Source: Marinobacter goseongensis (GTDB taxonomy: Bacteria; Pseudomonadota; Gammaproteobacteria; Pseudomonadales; Oleiphilaceae). Taken from it: a DNA stretch of 53,907 bases. The DNA lies in the NCBI RefSeq assembly GCF_023156235.1, contig NZ_JAKZAI010000017.1, forward strand, positions 1 to 53,907, read 5' to 3'. The translations under genes and the position numbers were made by a program. The notes below the pieces were generated by a model. The model was not told where the DNA came from and did not search any database. It saw only the letters and a list, made by a program, of their open reading frames with translations. Within the stretch, counting starts at the first letter, position 1; each line of letters opens with the position of its first letter. This document shows, piece after piece, positions 34,004 through 42,615 of this stretch.

Positions 34004-35779
34004 ATGCAATACCAGGCTCCGGCGAATGACCTTCGCTTTCTGTTGTTTGACGTGTTGGGTGCCGATCGGCTCCACGAACTGGAAAAATACGCCGACGCAA
34101 CACCCGACCTGATTTCCGCTGTTATCGACGAAGCCGGCAAACTGGCCGCTGAGGTGATCCAGCCCACCAACCAGATTGGTGACCGGGAAGGCTGCCACTA
34201 CGATCCTGAGAGCCACGCTGTCAAGACTCCGGAGGGTTTCAAGGAGGCGTACCGGAAGTTCGTTGAGGGCGGCTGGACCGCTTTGGACGCTCCTCTCGAG
34301 TTTGGCGGCCAGGGGCTGCCCCACACCCTGAAATTCGTGGTGGACGAAATGGTGTGCTCCACCAACCTGTCGCTCGGTATGTACCCGGGCCTGACCCACG
34401 GCGCCATCAGCGCCCTGCACGCCCACGGCTCCGACGAGTTGAAGCAGACCTACCTGGAAAAGCTGATCTCTGGCGAGTGGACCGGCACCATGTGTCTGAC
34501 CGAGCCCCAGTGCGGTACTGATCTGGGCCTGATCCGCACCCGCGCCACGCCCAACGACGACGGCAGCTACGCCATCGAAGGCACCAAGATCTGGATCACC
34601 GGCGGCGAACACGACCTGACCGACAATATTGTGCACCTGGTTCTGGCCAAGCTGCCCGGCGCGCCCGACACCACCAAGGGCATTTCCCTGTTTGTGGTAC
34701 CCAAGGTACTGCCGGATTCCGGTGAGAGAAACCCCGCATTCTGCGGCGGCCTTGAGCACAAGATGGGCATCAAGGGCTCTGCCACCTGCGTGATGAATTT
34801 CGAGGGTGCCAAAGGCTGGCTGGTTGGCGAGCCCAATAAAGGCATGCGATCGATGTTCACCATGATGAACGAAGCCCGCCTGATGGTGGGCATGCAGGGT
34901 CTGGGGCTGGCCGAGATGGCTTACCAGGAAAGCCTGGGCTTCGCTCGTGAGCGCTTGCAGAGCCGCTCCCTGAGCGGTCCGAAAAACGCCGACGGCCCGG
35001 CCGACCCGATCATTGTGCATCCGGACGTGCGGCGCATGCTGATGCGGCAGAAAGTCCTGAACGAAGGCATGCGTGCTCTGGCGCTGTTCACCGGCCACCA
35101 GCTTGACCTGTCGGTAGCCCATCCGGACGAAGCCGTTCGTGAATCTGCAGACGACCTGGTGCAGTTGCTGACCCCGGTTGTTAAAGCCTTCCTGACGGAC
35201 GAAGGTGCCAACAACGCCAACACCGGCCTTCAGGTTTTGGGCGGCTCCGGTTTCACCACTGATTGGCCGCTGGAGCAGCTGGTTCGGGATGGCCGTATCG
35301 CGCGCATCTACGAAGGCACCAACGGCATCCAGGCAATGGACCTGGTAGGCCGTAAATTGAGCCTCAAGGGTGGCCAGTTGGTACGCACGCTGTTCGGTGT
35401 GTTGACGGATTACCTGAAAGACAACGCTGATGCGCCCCACCGGGAAGAGCTCAAGGGTGCCATGAAGGCACTCGAGACCGCTACGCTTTGGCTGGCCACT
35501 AACGCCCCGAAAGACCCGGAACAGGCTGGAGCGGCAGCAACGCCTTACCTGCGCCTGATGGCACTGACGGTGGTCGGCTACATGTGGTCACGCATGGCCA
35601 ACGTTGCCAAGCAGCAACTCGAGGCCGGCGAAGGCAATACGCCTCTGCTGCAGAGCAAGTTGGTGTCGGCGCGTTACTACTTCGAAAAACTGCTGCCGGA
35701 AGTACAGTGGCTGTTGTCTGACATCGAAAGCGGCAAGGACGCCATGATGGCGTTCGAGGATGACCACTGGGCCGCCTGA
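34004..35779 (+). CDS. Acyl-CoA dehydrogenase (large, about 590 residues)
   Basis: 591 residues, with the extra N-terminal helix (MQYQAPANDLRFLLFDVLG) and the C-terminal extension of the long acyl-CoA dehydrogenases. FAD/substrate regions include TMCLTEPQCGTDLGLIRTRA and KIWITGGEHDL. The base is probably the Glu in ARIYEGTNGIQAMDL. It introduces the 2,3-double bond in beta-oxidation. DmdC-like enzymes for methylthiopropionyl-CoA share this architecture, so the chain-length preference is uncertain. A stand-alone gene, divergent from the short-chain dehydrogenase. Confidence 0.93.
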   Translation: MQYQAPANDLRFLLFDVLGADRLHELEKYADATPDLISAVIDEAGKLAAEVIQPTNQIGDREGCHYDPESHAVKTPEGFKEAYRKFVEGGWTALDAPLEFGGQGLPHTLKFVVDEMVCSTNLSLGMYPGLTHGAISALHAHGSDELKQTYLEKLISGEWTGTMCLTEPQCGTDLGLIRTRATPNDDGSYAIEGTKIWITGGEHDLTDNIVHLVLAKLPGAPDTTKGISLFVVPKVLPDSGERNPAFCGGLEHKMGIKGSATCVMNFEGAKGWLVGEPNKGMRSMFTMMNEARLMVGMQGLGLAEMAYQESLGFARERLQSRSLSGPKNADGPADPIIVHPDVRRMLMRQKVLNEGMRALALFTGHQLDLSVAHPDEAVRESADDLVQLLTPVVKAFLTDEGANNANTGLQVLGGSGFTTDWPLEQLVRDGRIARIYEGTNGIQAMDLVGRKLSLKGGQLVRTLFGVLTDYLKDNADAPHREELKGAMKALETATLWLATNAPKDPEQAGAAATPYLRLMALTVVGYMWSRMANVAKQQLEAGEGNTPLLQSKLVSARYYFEKLLPEVQWLLSDIESGKDAMMAFEDDHWAA

Positions 35780-35896
35780 GGGACACCCGGCCGAGCTATG
35801 GCCGGAAATGACCGAGCATTGTCAGGTTCTGACCTTCCGCCAACGGCGCCGGAACCCGATAATGGCTAGGTTGATTAGTGTCTCTGAACTAGTCCT

Positions 35897-35958
35897 GTTC
35901 AGCTCCCCGTCGGGCTGAACAACTTGCTTGTAAGCCACGCTCTGCGTGGCTTTTTTTT
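35897..35958 (+). terminator. Tandem hairpins ending in a Rho-independent terminator
   Basis: gttcagc/gctgaac (35897-35920) is followed by aagccacgc/gcgtggctt (35932-35952) and a run of eight T residues. The second hairpin is a clear terminator for the acyl-CoA dehydrogenase transcript. Confidence 0.9.
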
Positions 35959-36014
35959 ATGCCCTCCTCCCATTGCGTTACAATCCCGGTCTTTGCCTGA
36001 CACCGGAGCCCCCC

Positions 36015-36827
36015 ATGAGCCCAACCGGCGACACCCCGGACACTGATGACTACCGTTTCCGTTTTGGCGGCATTGAGCGCCTGTATGGCCGCCGTGCGCT
36101 GGATGCCTTTCGCCAGTCCCATGTGGCCATCGTCGGGCTTGGCGGTGTCGGCTCCTGGGCCGCAGAAGCGCTGGCGCGCTCCGGCGTCGGCACGCTGACC
36201 CTGATCGATATGGACGACATCTGTGTCTCGAACACCAACCGCCAGCTGCATGCGCTGGAAGGACAGTACGGGCGCACCAAGACCGACGCCATGGCCCAGC
36301 GGTTGCAGGCAATCAATCCCCACGCAGACATTCGCATCCACTTCGGTTTCCTGACCACCGGGAACGCGGCCGATCTGATCACCGCAGACATCACCGGTGT
36401 GGTCGATGCCATCGACAGCGTGAAGTCCAAAGCCGCCCTGATTGCCCACTGCCAGCGACGCAAGATTCCGATTGTCTGTGCCGGTGGGGCCGGGGGCCAG
36501 ATGGACCCCAGCCAGATCCGCGTGGGCGATCTCAGCAAAACCATCCAGGATCCGTTGTTGGCCAAGGTTCGCAACATGCTGCGTCGTGACTACGGTTTCT
36601 CCCGCAACCCCAAGCGCCGTTTCGGCATCGAGGCCGTATACTCGCTGGAGCAGCTGACGTATCCTGCCGGTGATGGCGAGGTCTGCCTCCAGAAACCGGT
36701 AACGGAAGGACCGGTTCGCCTGGATTGCGCATCCGGGTTTGGTGCGGCCAGTCCGGTGACCGCCAGTTTCGGTTTCTTTGCGGCCGCACGGGTACTCAAC
36801 CGTATTGCCAGACGTACCACTCTCTAA
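36015..36827 (+). CDS. tcdA: tRNA threonylcarbamoyladenosine dehydratase TcdA
   Basis: 270 residues from the ATG at 36015, which has GGAG seven bases upstream; the earlier in-frame ATG lies within the terminator. It is an E1-like ThiF/UBA enzyme with the nucleotide loop VAIVGLGGVGSWAAEALARS (about 40-60) and RFGGIERLYG at the N-terminus. It cyclises t6A to ct6A at position 37 of ANN-decoding tRNAs using ATP; partner CsdA/CsdE genes are not in the window. It precedes the antiporter by 21 bases. Confidence 0.94.
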   Translation: MSPTGDTPDTDDYRFRFGGIERLYGRRALDAFRQSHVAIVGLGGVGSWAAEALARSGVGTLTLIDMDDICVSNTNRQLHALEGQYGRTKTDAMAQRLQAINPHADIRIHFGFLTTGNAADLITADITGVVDAIDSVKSKAALIAHCQRRKIPIVCAGGAGGQMDPSQIRVGDLSKTIQDPLLAKVRNMLRRDYGFSRNPKRRFGIEAVYSLEQLTYPAGDGEVCLQKPVTEGPVRLDCASGFGAASPVTASFGFFAAARVLNRIARRTTL

Positions 36828-36848
36828 CTCAATGGATCTGACATCACC

Positions 36849-38702
36849 ATGCCACTGAGCACTGTCCTGCTACTTGCCAGCATTGGCGTCCTGTCTCTGT
36901 TCTGTCAGTGGCTGGCGTGGCGGGTCAAAATGCCTGCCATCCTGTTTCTGCTGGCGGGCGGCATCGCCGCGGGCCCCCTGTTCGGCTTCCTGGCCCCGGA
37001 GGCGGTGTTCGGGGATCTGCTGTTTCCGCTGATCTCCCTGTCAGTTGCCATTATCCTGTTTGAAGGCAGCCTGACCCTGCGCTACGAGGAAATCCGCGGC
37101 CACGGCAAGATGGTCCGCAACCTGATTCCGGTGGGGTCAGTGGTCACCTGCCTGATCGGCACGCTGGCGGCACGCTGGATGCTGGGCGTATCCTGGGAGG
37201 TTGCCCTGCTGTTCGGTGCCATTTCCATTGTAACCGGCCCCACGGTCATCGCGCCTTTGCTCCGATCGGTGCGTCCCGACGCCAAGCTTGCCAATATTCT
37301 TCGCTGGGAAGGCATCATCATTGATCCGGTCGGGGCACTGCTGGCGGTACTGGTGTTCGAAGGCATCGTGTCCTGGGGCCAGGGCAACGTTTTCGGGCAT
37401 TCTCTCTACATCTTCGGCAAGACCCTGGCAGTGGGCTTTTTCATCGGCGCCGTGGCCGGCTACCTGAACGGGCTGGTGCTGCGTAAACACCTGGTGCCTC
37501 AGTATCTGCATAATGCCGGCACGCTCACATTCATGCTGGGCGTCTACGCCATCTCCAACGAGCTTGCCCATGAGTCAGGGCTACTGACGGTGACGGTGAT
37601 GGGGATCTGGATGGCTAACATGAAGCAGGTGCCCATTGACGACATCCTCGAGTTCAAGGAATCCCTCAGCGTACTGCTGATTTCGGCGTTGTTCATCATT
37701 CTGGCGGCACGGGTCGAGTTTGCCGCCATCGCCGAACTTGGCTGGGGCCTGGTTGGTGTGCTGGCGGTACTGATGCTGGTCGCCCGGCCCGCCAGTATTT
37801 TTCTGTCATCCATCGGTACCAGCCTGCATTGGCGCGACAAGCTGTTCCTGAGCTGGATCGCTCCACGGGGCATCGTGGCAGCGGCGGTTTCCGCGCTGTT
37901 TGCCTTCCAGCTGCAGAAACTCGGTTACGAGAGCGCGGGCGCCCTGGTTCCACTGATATTCATGCTGATCATTGCCACAGTCACCCTCCAGAGCCTGACC
38001 GCCAGGCCGCTGGCACGGCTGCTCAAGGTGGCCGAGCCGGCGGAATTCGGCTTCCTCATTCTGGGCGCCAACCCGGTGGCACGGAAAATTGCCGTGGCCC
38101 TGAAAAAATACGAGGTGCCGGTAACCGTGGCCGATACCAACTGGGAGAATATCCGGCAAGCGCGCATGGAAAACCTGAATGTCTACTTTGGTAACCCGGT
38201 GTCGGAGCACGCCTCCACCCACCTGGACCTGACCGGCATCGGCAATCTGCTGGTCATATCGCCCTACAAGCACATGAACTCGCTGGCCACTTACCACTTT
38301 CTGGATTGGTTCGGAAAAGACTCGGTGTTTACCCTGGCCGAAGGCGACCCCGACCAGAAGGCACGGCATCAAACCGCTGAAAAGATCCAGATGACCCGCG
38401 GCCTGTTCGATGGCGTCAGCTACGCCAAGCTGGCGAGCCTGGCCAGCCAGGGTTACACCGTGAAAACCACCCAGCTTAGTGACGAGTTCACCTACGACGA
38501 TTTTCTGGAGAAGTATCAGCATCAGGCGCTGGTGCTGTTCGTGTTCGACGGCAAGGGGCGGGTTGCACCGGTACTGGACAAAGACGATGTCGAGCCGGAA
38601 ACCAACTGGGCACTGATCAGCCTGGTGCCACCCCAGCCACCGAAAGAACGCCGTGAGAAAGACGAGCGGGAAGCAGACAGCGAAGGCAGCCCAAGGCCCT
38701 AG
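36849..38702 (+). CDS. CPA1-type Na+/H+ antiporter with TrkA-N domain
   Basis: 617 residues. About twelve membrane helices fill 1-390, with NhaP-like signatures (LFEGSLTLRYEEIRGHG, GPTVIAPLLRSVRP, EGIIIDPVGALLAV). Residues about 395-510 form a cytoplasmic TrkA-N/RCK nucleotide-binding domain (FGFLILGANPVARKIAVAL), which probably gates transport. The C-terminal tail is very charged. It exports Na+ (or K+) in exchange for protons and would suit a halotolerant marine organism. Its TAG stop shares the CTAG palindrome with the stop of the convergent oxidoreductase gene. Confidence 0.92.
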   Translation: MPLSTVLLLASIGVLSLFCQWLAWRVKMPAILFLLAGGIAAGPLFGFLAPEAVFGDLLFPLISLSVAIILFEGSLTLRYEEIRGHGKMVRNLIPVGSVVTCLIGTLAARWMLGVSWEVALLFGAISIVTGPTVIAPLLRSVRPDAKLANILRWEGIIIDPVGALLAVLVFEGIVSWGQGNVFGHSLYIFGKTLAVGFFIGAVAGYLNGLVLRKHLVPQYLHNAGTLTFMLGVYAISNELAHESGLLTVTVMGIWMANMKQVPIDDILEFKESLSVLLISALFIILAARVEFAAIAELGWGLVGVLAVLMLVARPASIFLSSIGTSLHWRDKLFLSWIAPRGIVAAAVSALFAFQLQKLGYESAGALVPLIFMLIIATVTLQSLTARPLARLLKVAEPAEFGFLILGANPVARKIAVALKKYEVPVTVADTNWENIRQARMENLNVYFGNPVSEHASTHLDLTGIGNLLVISPYKHMNSLATYHFLDWFGKDSVFTLAEGDPDQKARHQTAEKIQMTRGLFDGVSYAKLASLASQGYTVKTTQLSDEFTYDDFLEKYQHQALVLFVFDGKGRVAPVLDKDDVEPETNWALISLVPPQPPKERREKDEREADSEGSPRP

Positions 38703-39682
38703 CGGCAGTCCAGCACCAGCTTGCCGCGCACATGACCGCCCTCAAGCAGTTCATGGGCCTCGGCCACCGCGTGCAGCGGGAAGGCACGCTCGATGTGCAC
38801 CTTGACGTCGCCGTCCTCGATCAGCTCGGCAATCTCGTCGAGGTGGAACACATCCGGGCGTACGGTCATGCCATGGGCCCGCAGGCCCAGTTCCTCAGCC
38901 GCACTGATGATTTCATCCGCCGTCACCGTGGGGATGGTCACCAGAACGCCGTGCTCACCAAGTGTGTGGAGGGAGCGTTTGCCGGTCTCGCCGCCAATCA
39001 GATCCAGCACCACATCGAGGCCATAACACTCTTCAGCCACGTCTGTGGTGCGGTAGTCAATCACTTCATGAACACCCAGCTCCGCGAGAAAATCACGGTT
39101 GCCAGCGGAGGCGGTTGCCACCACATGGGCGCCCCGCTCGAGTGCGAACTGCACGGCAAAATGCCCGACACCGCCGGCGCCGGCGTGAACCAGTATTTTC
39201 TGCCCGGATTCCAGCTTCGCCACTTCAAACAACGCCTGCCAGGCCGTCAGGGCCGCCAGCGGCAGCGCACCGGCGGTGACCAGGTCCAGCTCCTCTGGCA
39301 CAATCGCCACCTCATCCGCCGCGGCAATGGCATACTGGGCGTAGGCTCCACCGGCGGCGGGAAAGCCGATCATACCCATCACCCGGTCTCCGGCCGCCAG
39401 GGTGGTCACGTCCTCAGCCACCGCCACCACTTCACCGGCCACGTCGTATCCAGGTGTCCAGGGCAGGCGGTCTTCAATCTGCCGCGCCGCAAAACCCAGC
39501 CCCTTGCGAGTTTTCCAGTCGATGGGGTTCAATCCGGCACCGTGCACGCGGATCAATACCTGCCCGGCGCCCGGTCGGGGAACCTCTGAGCGCACCACCT
39601 GCAGCACGTCCCGTTCCCCGAAGTGCGCATAAGCAACACAGGACATGGCGGTTTCGGCGTTCTGATCAACGGTCGTTTCCAT
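38699..39682 (-). CDS. NADPH-dependent quinone oxidoreductase-like protein
   Basis: 327 residues from the ATG at 39682, with GGAGAG six bases upstream. MDR superfamily: GroES-like N-terminal half (GAGLNPIDWKTRKGLG, WTPGYDVAGEVV) and Rossmann half with LVHAGAGGVGHFAVQFALERG. The zinc cysteines of classical alcohol dehydrogenases are absent, as in the zeta-crystallin/quinone reductase branch. It probably reduces quinones or enones with NADPH; the actual substrate is unknown. It overlaps the antiporter stop by four bases. Confidence 0.87.
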   Translation of the reverse strand: METTVDQNAETAMSCVAYAHFGERDVLQVVRSEVPRPGAGQVLIRVHGAGLNPIDWKTRKGLGFAARQIEDRLPWTPGYDVAGEVVAVAEDVTTLAAGDRVMGMIGFPAAGGAYAQYAIAAADEVAIVPEELDLVTAGALPLAALTAWQALFEVAKLESGQKILVHAGAGGVGHFAVQFALERGAHVVATASAGNRDFLAELGVHEVIDYRTTDVAEECYGLDVVLDLIGGETGKRSLHTLGEHGVLVTIPTVTADEIISAAEELGLRAHGMTVRPDVFHLDEIAELIEDGDVKVHIERAFPLHAVAEAHELLEGGHVRGKLVLDCR

Positions 39683-39776
39683 GGCACTCTCCGGACAGCG
39701 GGCTGGCAACAGGCAAGGGGCCTGTGTTTTTTCAGATTAGCAGAAGTTCAGATTGTGGCGCGCATCAATCGCACGC

Positions 39777-40253
39777 TCAACCGGATGTGAGTCCCGGCGC
39801 ACCGGTCACAACGGCGGCACCAAGAATGTCGGCGAACGCTTTTGGCGCCCGCGATGGCCGCTGTGATTTGAGATCGACGCAGGCGTGGGTGGAGGTGGCC
39901 CGGACCAGAGTCTTGCCATCTGCCGGACGCACCAGCTGGAACTGACGCGACGACCGGAAACGGCCATCATAACCGGTCAGCCAGGTGGCCAGAACCAGTT
40001 GGTCTCCGGTGTTGGCCGCGGCCAGGTAATCGATCTCGGTGCGGGTAATGGCCATCGCCTTGCCGGTTTCCTCGTGCAGCGCCCAGGTCATTCCGAGACT
40101 CTCGATGTGCGCCCAACTGACGTCCTCCAGCCACCGCACATACACCACATTGTTGGCGTGGCCGAGGCGGTCGGTATCTTCCGCCCTGACCTCAATCTCG
40201 ATGGTGAACGGCGACGGCAGGTCCCACTCAATGCGGTCAGCGTGCGCGGTCAT
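39777..40253 (-). CDS. Hotdog-fold acyl-CoA thioesterase
   Basis: 158 residues. The 4HBT domain has the catalytic Asp in AEDTDRLGHANNVVYVRWLED, the YbgC/FadM pattern, followed by ITRTEIDYL and a C-terminal LVRATSTHACVDL. It hydrolyses acyl-CoA or related thioesters in the cytoplasm. The start at 40253 overlaps the stop of the upstream SMP-30-like gene (ATGA), so the two are translationally coupled. A much longer open frame continues upstream but is opposite coding of the neighbour in the wrong phase. Confidence 0.88.
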   Translation of the reverse strand: MTAHADRIEWDLPSPFTIEIEVRAEDTDRLGHANNVVYVRWLEDVSWAHIESLGMTWALHEETGKAMAITRTEIDYLAAANTGDQLVLATWLTGYDGRFRSSRQFQLVRPADGKTLVRATSTHACVDLKSQRPSRAPKAFADILGAAVVTGAPGLTSG

Positions 40254-41338
40254 TCCTGGCTCTCTCCCAGATCCGGTATGGCCCGCAACGGTAGCCGGCC
40301 AATACGGTCGTTGTGAAGTGAACCAAAGTATAAATGACCATCGTGGGGATTCACCGAGGTGATCTCCTGCAGGTGCGTACCCCGGGTGTCGTGCAGGCTG
40401 GTGATCACGTTGCCGCTGGCATCGAACGCCAGTACCAGCCCGTACTCCTCGGGCTTCGGCTGGAAGCCGTCCGGCAGCTTGGCCACCAGATCCTTGAGCC
40501 AGGGCTTGCGGTGCATGGCATCCACCTGCGGGTTGCGCAGCGTCGGAAAGGCCACCCAATAGCGGCCCGCCTCGTCGACCGCCAGATTATCAGGGAAACC
40601 GGGCAGGTTGTCGGCAAAGACTTCGGCCTGGCCCGCCTTGGGGCCACTGATCCAATACCGCAGAATGCGATATTTCCAGGTCTCGTTGACCAGGACGTAG
40701 TTGCCCTCGGGTGACACTGCTACACCGTTGGCGAAGTGCAGGTTCCGCACCAGGGTTTCGGTGCGGCCGGTGTCCGGATCGTACCTCAGCAAACGCCCAT
40801 GGGGGCGCATCTCCAAAAGATCCAGCACATAATCCGGCTGTTCAAATCGGGAACTGGCGTCGGAAAAGTAGATGCGGCCATCGGGGGCAATGTCCACATC
40901 ATCGGTGAAGCGGAACGGCAAGCCTTCGGACTCCAGCGCCAGCGTTGTCATGGTCTTGTCCGGCGCGATGGACACCAGGCCTTTCCAGGCGTCCGCAACG
41001 ATCAGATTCCCCCCGGCGTCAAACACCAGGCCCAGCGGCCGCCCCCCCGTGTCCAGCCAGTTCTCCACACGGCCGTCCGGCCATACCCGGACAATCTTGC
41101 CGTCCTGGGTGCCACTGTAAACAACACCATCAGGACTGACCGTGGTGTCTTCCGGACCATACACCTGCCCTTGTGCCAGCAGATCTGCCAGTTTCAGACG
41201 CTCGTTGGGCGCCAGCTTACCGGTCAGCGCCGGTGGCGGTGGCGCCTCCCAGGCTTTACTGTCGACGGGCGACGGCGCCAGCAAAAAGCTCCCGAGCAGT
41301 AAAAATACGATCAGCAACAGCCCCAAAAACCACTTCAT
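40250..41338 (-). CDS. SMP-30/strictosidine synthase-like beta-propeller, membrane anchored
   Basis: 362 residues from MKWFLGLLLIVFLLL. The N-terminal hydrophobic segment (about 4-22) is a signal anchor, and the rest is a six-bladed propeller with repeats such as YGPEDTTVSPDGVVYSGT and FTDDVDIAPDGRIYFSD. The family includes gluconolactonases, paraoxonase-like and strictosidine-synthase-like lactonases. The periplasmic side is likely. Substrate cannot be read. An earlier TTG start at 41356 is possible. It is co-translated with the thioesterase behind it. Confidence 0.82.
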   Translation of the reverse strand: MKWFLGLLLIVFLLLGSFLLAPSPVDSKAWEAPPPPALTGKLAPNERLKLADLLAQGQVYGPEDTTVSPDGVVYSGTQDGKIVRVWPDGRVENWLDTGGRPLGLVFDAGGNLIVADAWKGLVSIAPDKTMTTLALESEGLPFRFTDDVDIAPDGRIYFSDASSRFEQPDYVLDLLEMRPHGRLLRYDPDTGRTETLVRNLHFANGVAVSPEGNYVLVNETWKYRILRYWISGPKAGQAEVFADNLPGFPDNLAVDEAGRYWVAFPTLRNPQVDAMHRKPWLKDLVAKLPDGFQPKPEEYGLVLAFDASGNVITSLHDTRGTHLQEITSVNPHDGHLYFGSLHNDRIGRLPLRAIPDLGESQE

Positions 41339-41419
41339 AACAGATGTCCGTTCCAACGATGACGTTTGCCTAACCTTAACAGAGACCTGCCCCGGTCTAC
41401 ATCGCCACCAGGGCCCGAT

Positions 41420-42205
41420 TCACGCTTTCAGGAATCGCCGGCACAGCGCCGCAAACGTATCGGCCTTCTCCGCGTGCAGCCAGTGGCCGGTGCCCTCGAT
41501 GATGCGTAGCTCAGCCGCTGGAAACAGGCGACGGATCTCATCCCGATGCTTTTCCTGGATGTAGGCCGACTCGGCGCCTTTGAGGAACAGCACCGGTCCC
41601 TCGAACGGGCCGTCGCCCTGCGGCGCTAGAGCCAGCTTGGGGTAACAGGCTTCAATCACCGGCAGATTCAGCCGCCAGCGATACGCGCCTGCGCTCTCCT
41701 CACCGGCGGGCACCCGCTCGAGGTTCTTCAACAGGAACTGGCGCACCGGTAGCAATTCCACATACGCCGCCAGAGCCTTGTCGGCCTCTTGCCGGGAATG
41801 AACGGCCGCCGGGTCAAGAGCGCTCAGACCTTCGAGAACGGCATCGTGCCGGGGCGGGTAACTGACTGGTGCTATGTCCGCCACGATCAGCCGGTCAACA
41901 CGCTGCGGCGCACGGAGCGCCACCTGCATGGCGGTTTTGCCACCCATGGAGTGACCAAGAAGGGCGGCGTGTTCCAGACCCGCCGCGTCCATATAGGCGA
42001 TCACATCGTCCGCCATGGCCGGATAGTCCATGGCGTCGACATGGGGTGAGTTGCCATGGTTACGCTGGTCAAGGGCATGGATCTGCCACTCGTCCTCCAG
42101 CCGCCGGGCGATGCCTCCGAGATTCTCCAGAGACCCGAACAGGCCGTGCAGCAGAATCAATGGCGGACCGTCGCCGGTGATACGGTGGTTGAGTTCAACG
42201 CTCAT
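41420..42205 (-). CDS. YbfF-type alpha/beta hydrolase
   Basis: 261 residues. Oxyanion HGLFGS near residue 20, nucleophile elbow LLGHSMGGKTAMQVAL (about 88-95), and catalytic His in EGTGHWLHAEK near the end. The family cleaves short acyl esters, including acyl-CoA derivatives. It heads the leftward group hydrolase, propeller, thioesterase, oxidoreductase. The upstream 163 bases hold the terminator of the small-peptide gene, so it needs its own promoter there; none is clear. Confidence 0.9.
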   Translation of the reverse strand: MSVELNHRITGDGPPLILLHGLFGSLENLGGIARRLEDEWQIHALDQRNHGNSPHVDAMDYPAMADDVIAYMDAAGLEHAALLGHSMGGKTAMQVALRAPQRVDRLIVADIAPVSYPPRHDAVLEGLSALDPAAVHSRQEADKALAAYVELLPVRQFLLKNLERVPAGEESAGAYRWRLNLPVIEACYPKLALAPQGDGPFEGPVLFLKGAESAYIQEKHRDEIRRLFPAAELRIIEGTGHWLHAEKADTFAALCRRFLKA

Positions 42206-42313
42206 AGGCCAGGGGCTCCGGGGTCGGTATTGTTAACGGGAATCAGTCGGATACATTACCATCGATCACCGCAGGGGCAAGACAGAGGCGTGGAAACGAA
42301 GAGGCAGACGGGC

Positions 42314-42340
42314 ACAAAAAAACCGGGGATGGCCCCGGTT
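42314..42340 (-). terminator. Rho-independent terminator of the 30-codon gene
   Basis: Read leftward, AACCGGGG-CCAT-CCCCGGTT is followed by T residues (seven T in a row including the stem). It starts 29 bases after the peptide stop codon, defining a short monocistronic transcript of roughly 190 bases. Confidence 0.9.
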
Positions 42341-42368
42341 AAAGGTCAGTAGCTTACAAGTCGTTTGA

Positions 42369-42461
42369 TCAGCAGTAATACATGCTGTTCAGGTATTCCG
42401 CCAGCGCGGCGCAGTTGCGACGCTCAAGCTCGGAATGGGGTACGAAGATTTCACGATCCAT
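42369..42461 (-). CDS. 30-residue small protein, unknown family
   Basis: The ATG at 42461 is preceded five bases upstream by GAGGAGGTG, a near-perfect Shine-Dalgarno site and among the strongest seen in the window. The frame has 30 codons, begins MDREIFVPHSELERRN and ends LNSMYYC, with cysteines at positions 17 and 30 (the last residue). Residues 10-28 can form an amphipathic helix; there is no signal peptide or membrane segment. A dedicated terminator follows and an AraC regulator gene is divergent. No modifying enzyme, protease or exporter adjoins it, so a RiPP precursor is not supported. It could be a regulatory peptide, or the coding part of a dual-function RNA. I know no homologue. Confidence 0.75.
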   Translation of the reverse strand: MDREIFVPHSELERRNCAALAEYLNSMYYC

Positions 42462-42511
42462 ATTACACCTCCTCAATATTGGTGGGCCGATTGCTCCAAC
42501 CTGACGGGTTA

Positions 42512-42540
42512 ATGCTATCGTTACTGGCATGGCACACCTT
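42512..42540 (-). promoter_or_regulatory. Possible activator-dependent promoter of the small-protein gene
   Basis: Reading leftward, TAGCAT (42512-42517) could be a -10 element. Seventeen bases upstream lies AAGGTG, a poor -35 that abuts the tandem repeat. A weak -35 touching a regulator site is the usual layout of AraC-type class II activation. The start would be near 42505. Confidence 0.4.
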
Positions 42541-42579
42541 TGACAGGCTGTCCCAACCGCTTGACATTTTGTACCAGCC
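42540..42579. promoter_or_regulatory. Tandem direct repeat, likely AraC-family operator
   Basis: Two 19-bp repeats (42540-42558 and 42561-42579) share 14 of 19 bases with the pattern TTGACA-N3-TGT-N-CCA-N-CC and a period of 21 bp, two turns of the helix. AraC-family proteins typically bind such direct repeats. The region lies between the divergent AraC gene and the 30-codon gene. Confidence 0.7.
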
Positions 42580-42615
42580 ATCATGACAAGCCGTTAACAA
42601 CAGGAAGCTATACAC

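Noticed and set aside
33899..35440. Minus-strand frame of 513 codons opposite the acyl-CoA dehydrogenase
   Set aside because: The plus strand has complete dehydrogenase motifs; the antisense product has no recognisable features and no ribosome site.
39709..39732. Plus-strand hairpin with six T residues as a gene terminator
   Set aside because: It overlaps upstream sequence of a minus-strand gene with no plus-strand gene directly before it; kept only as a remark on possible antiporter read-through.
42369..42461. 30-residue peptide as PqqA or another RiPP precursor
   Set aside because: It lacks the PqqA Glu-x3-Tyr context, and no radical SAM maturase, peptidase or exporter is adjacent; hemW is far away and unrelated.
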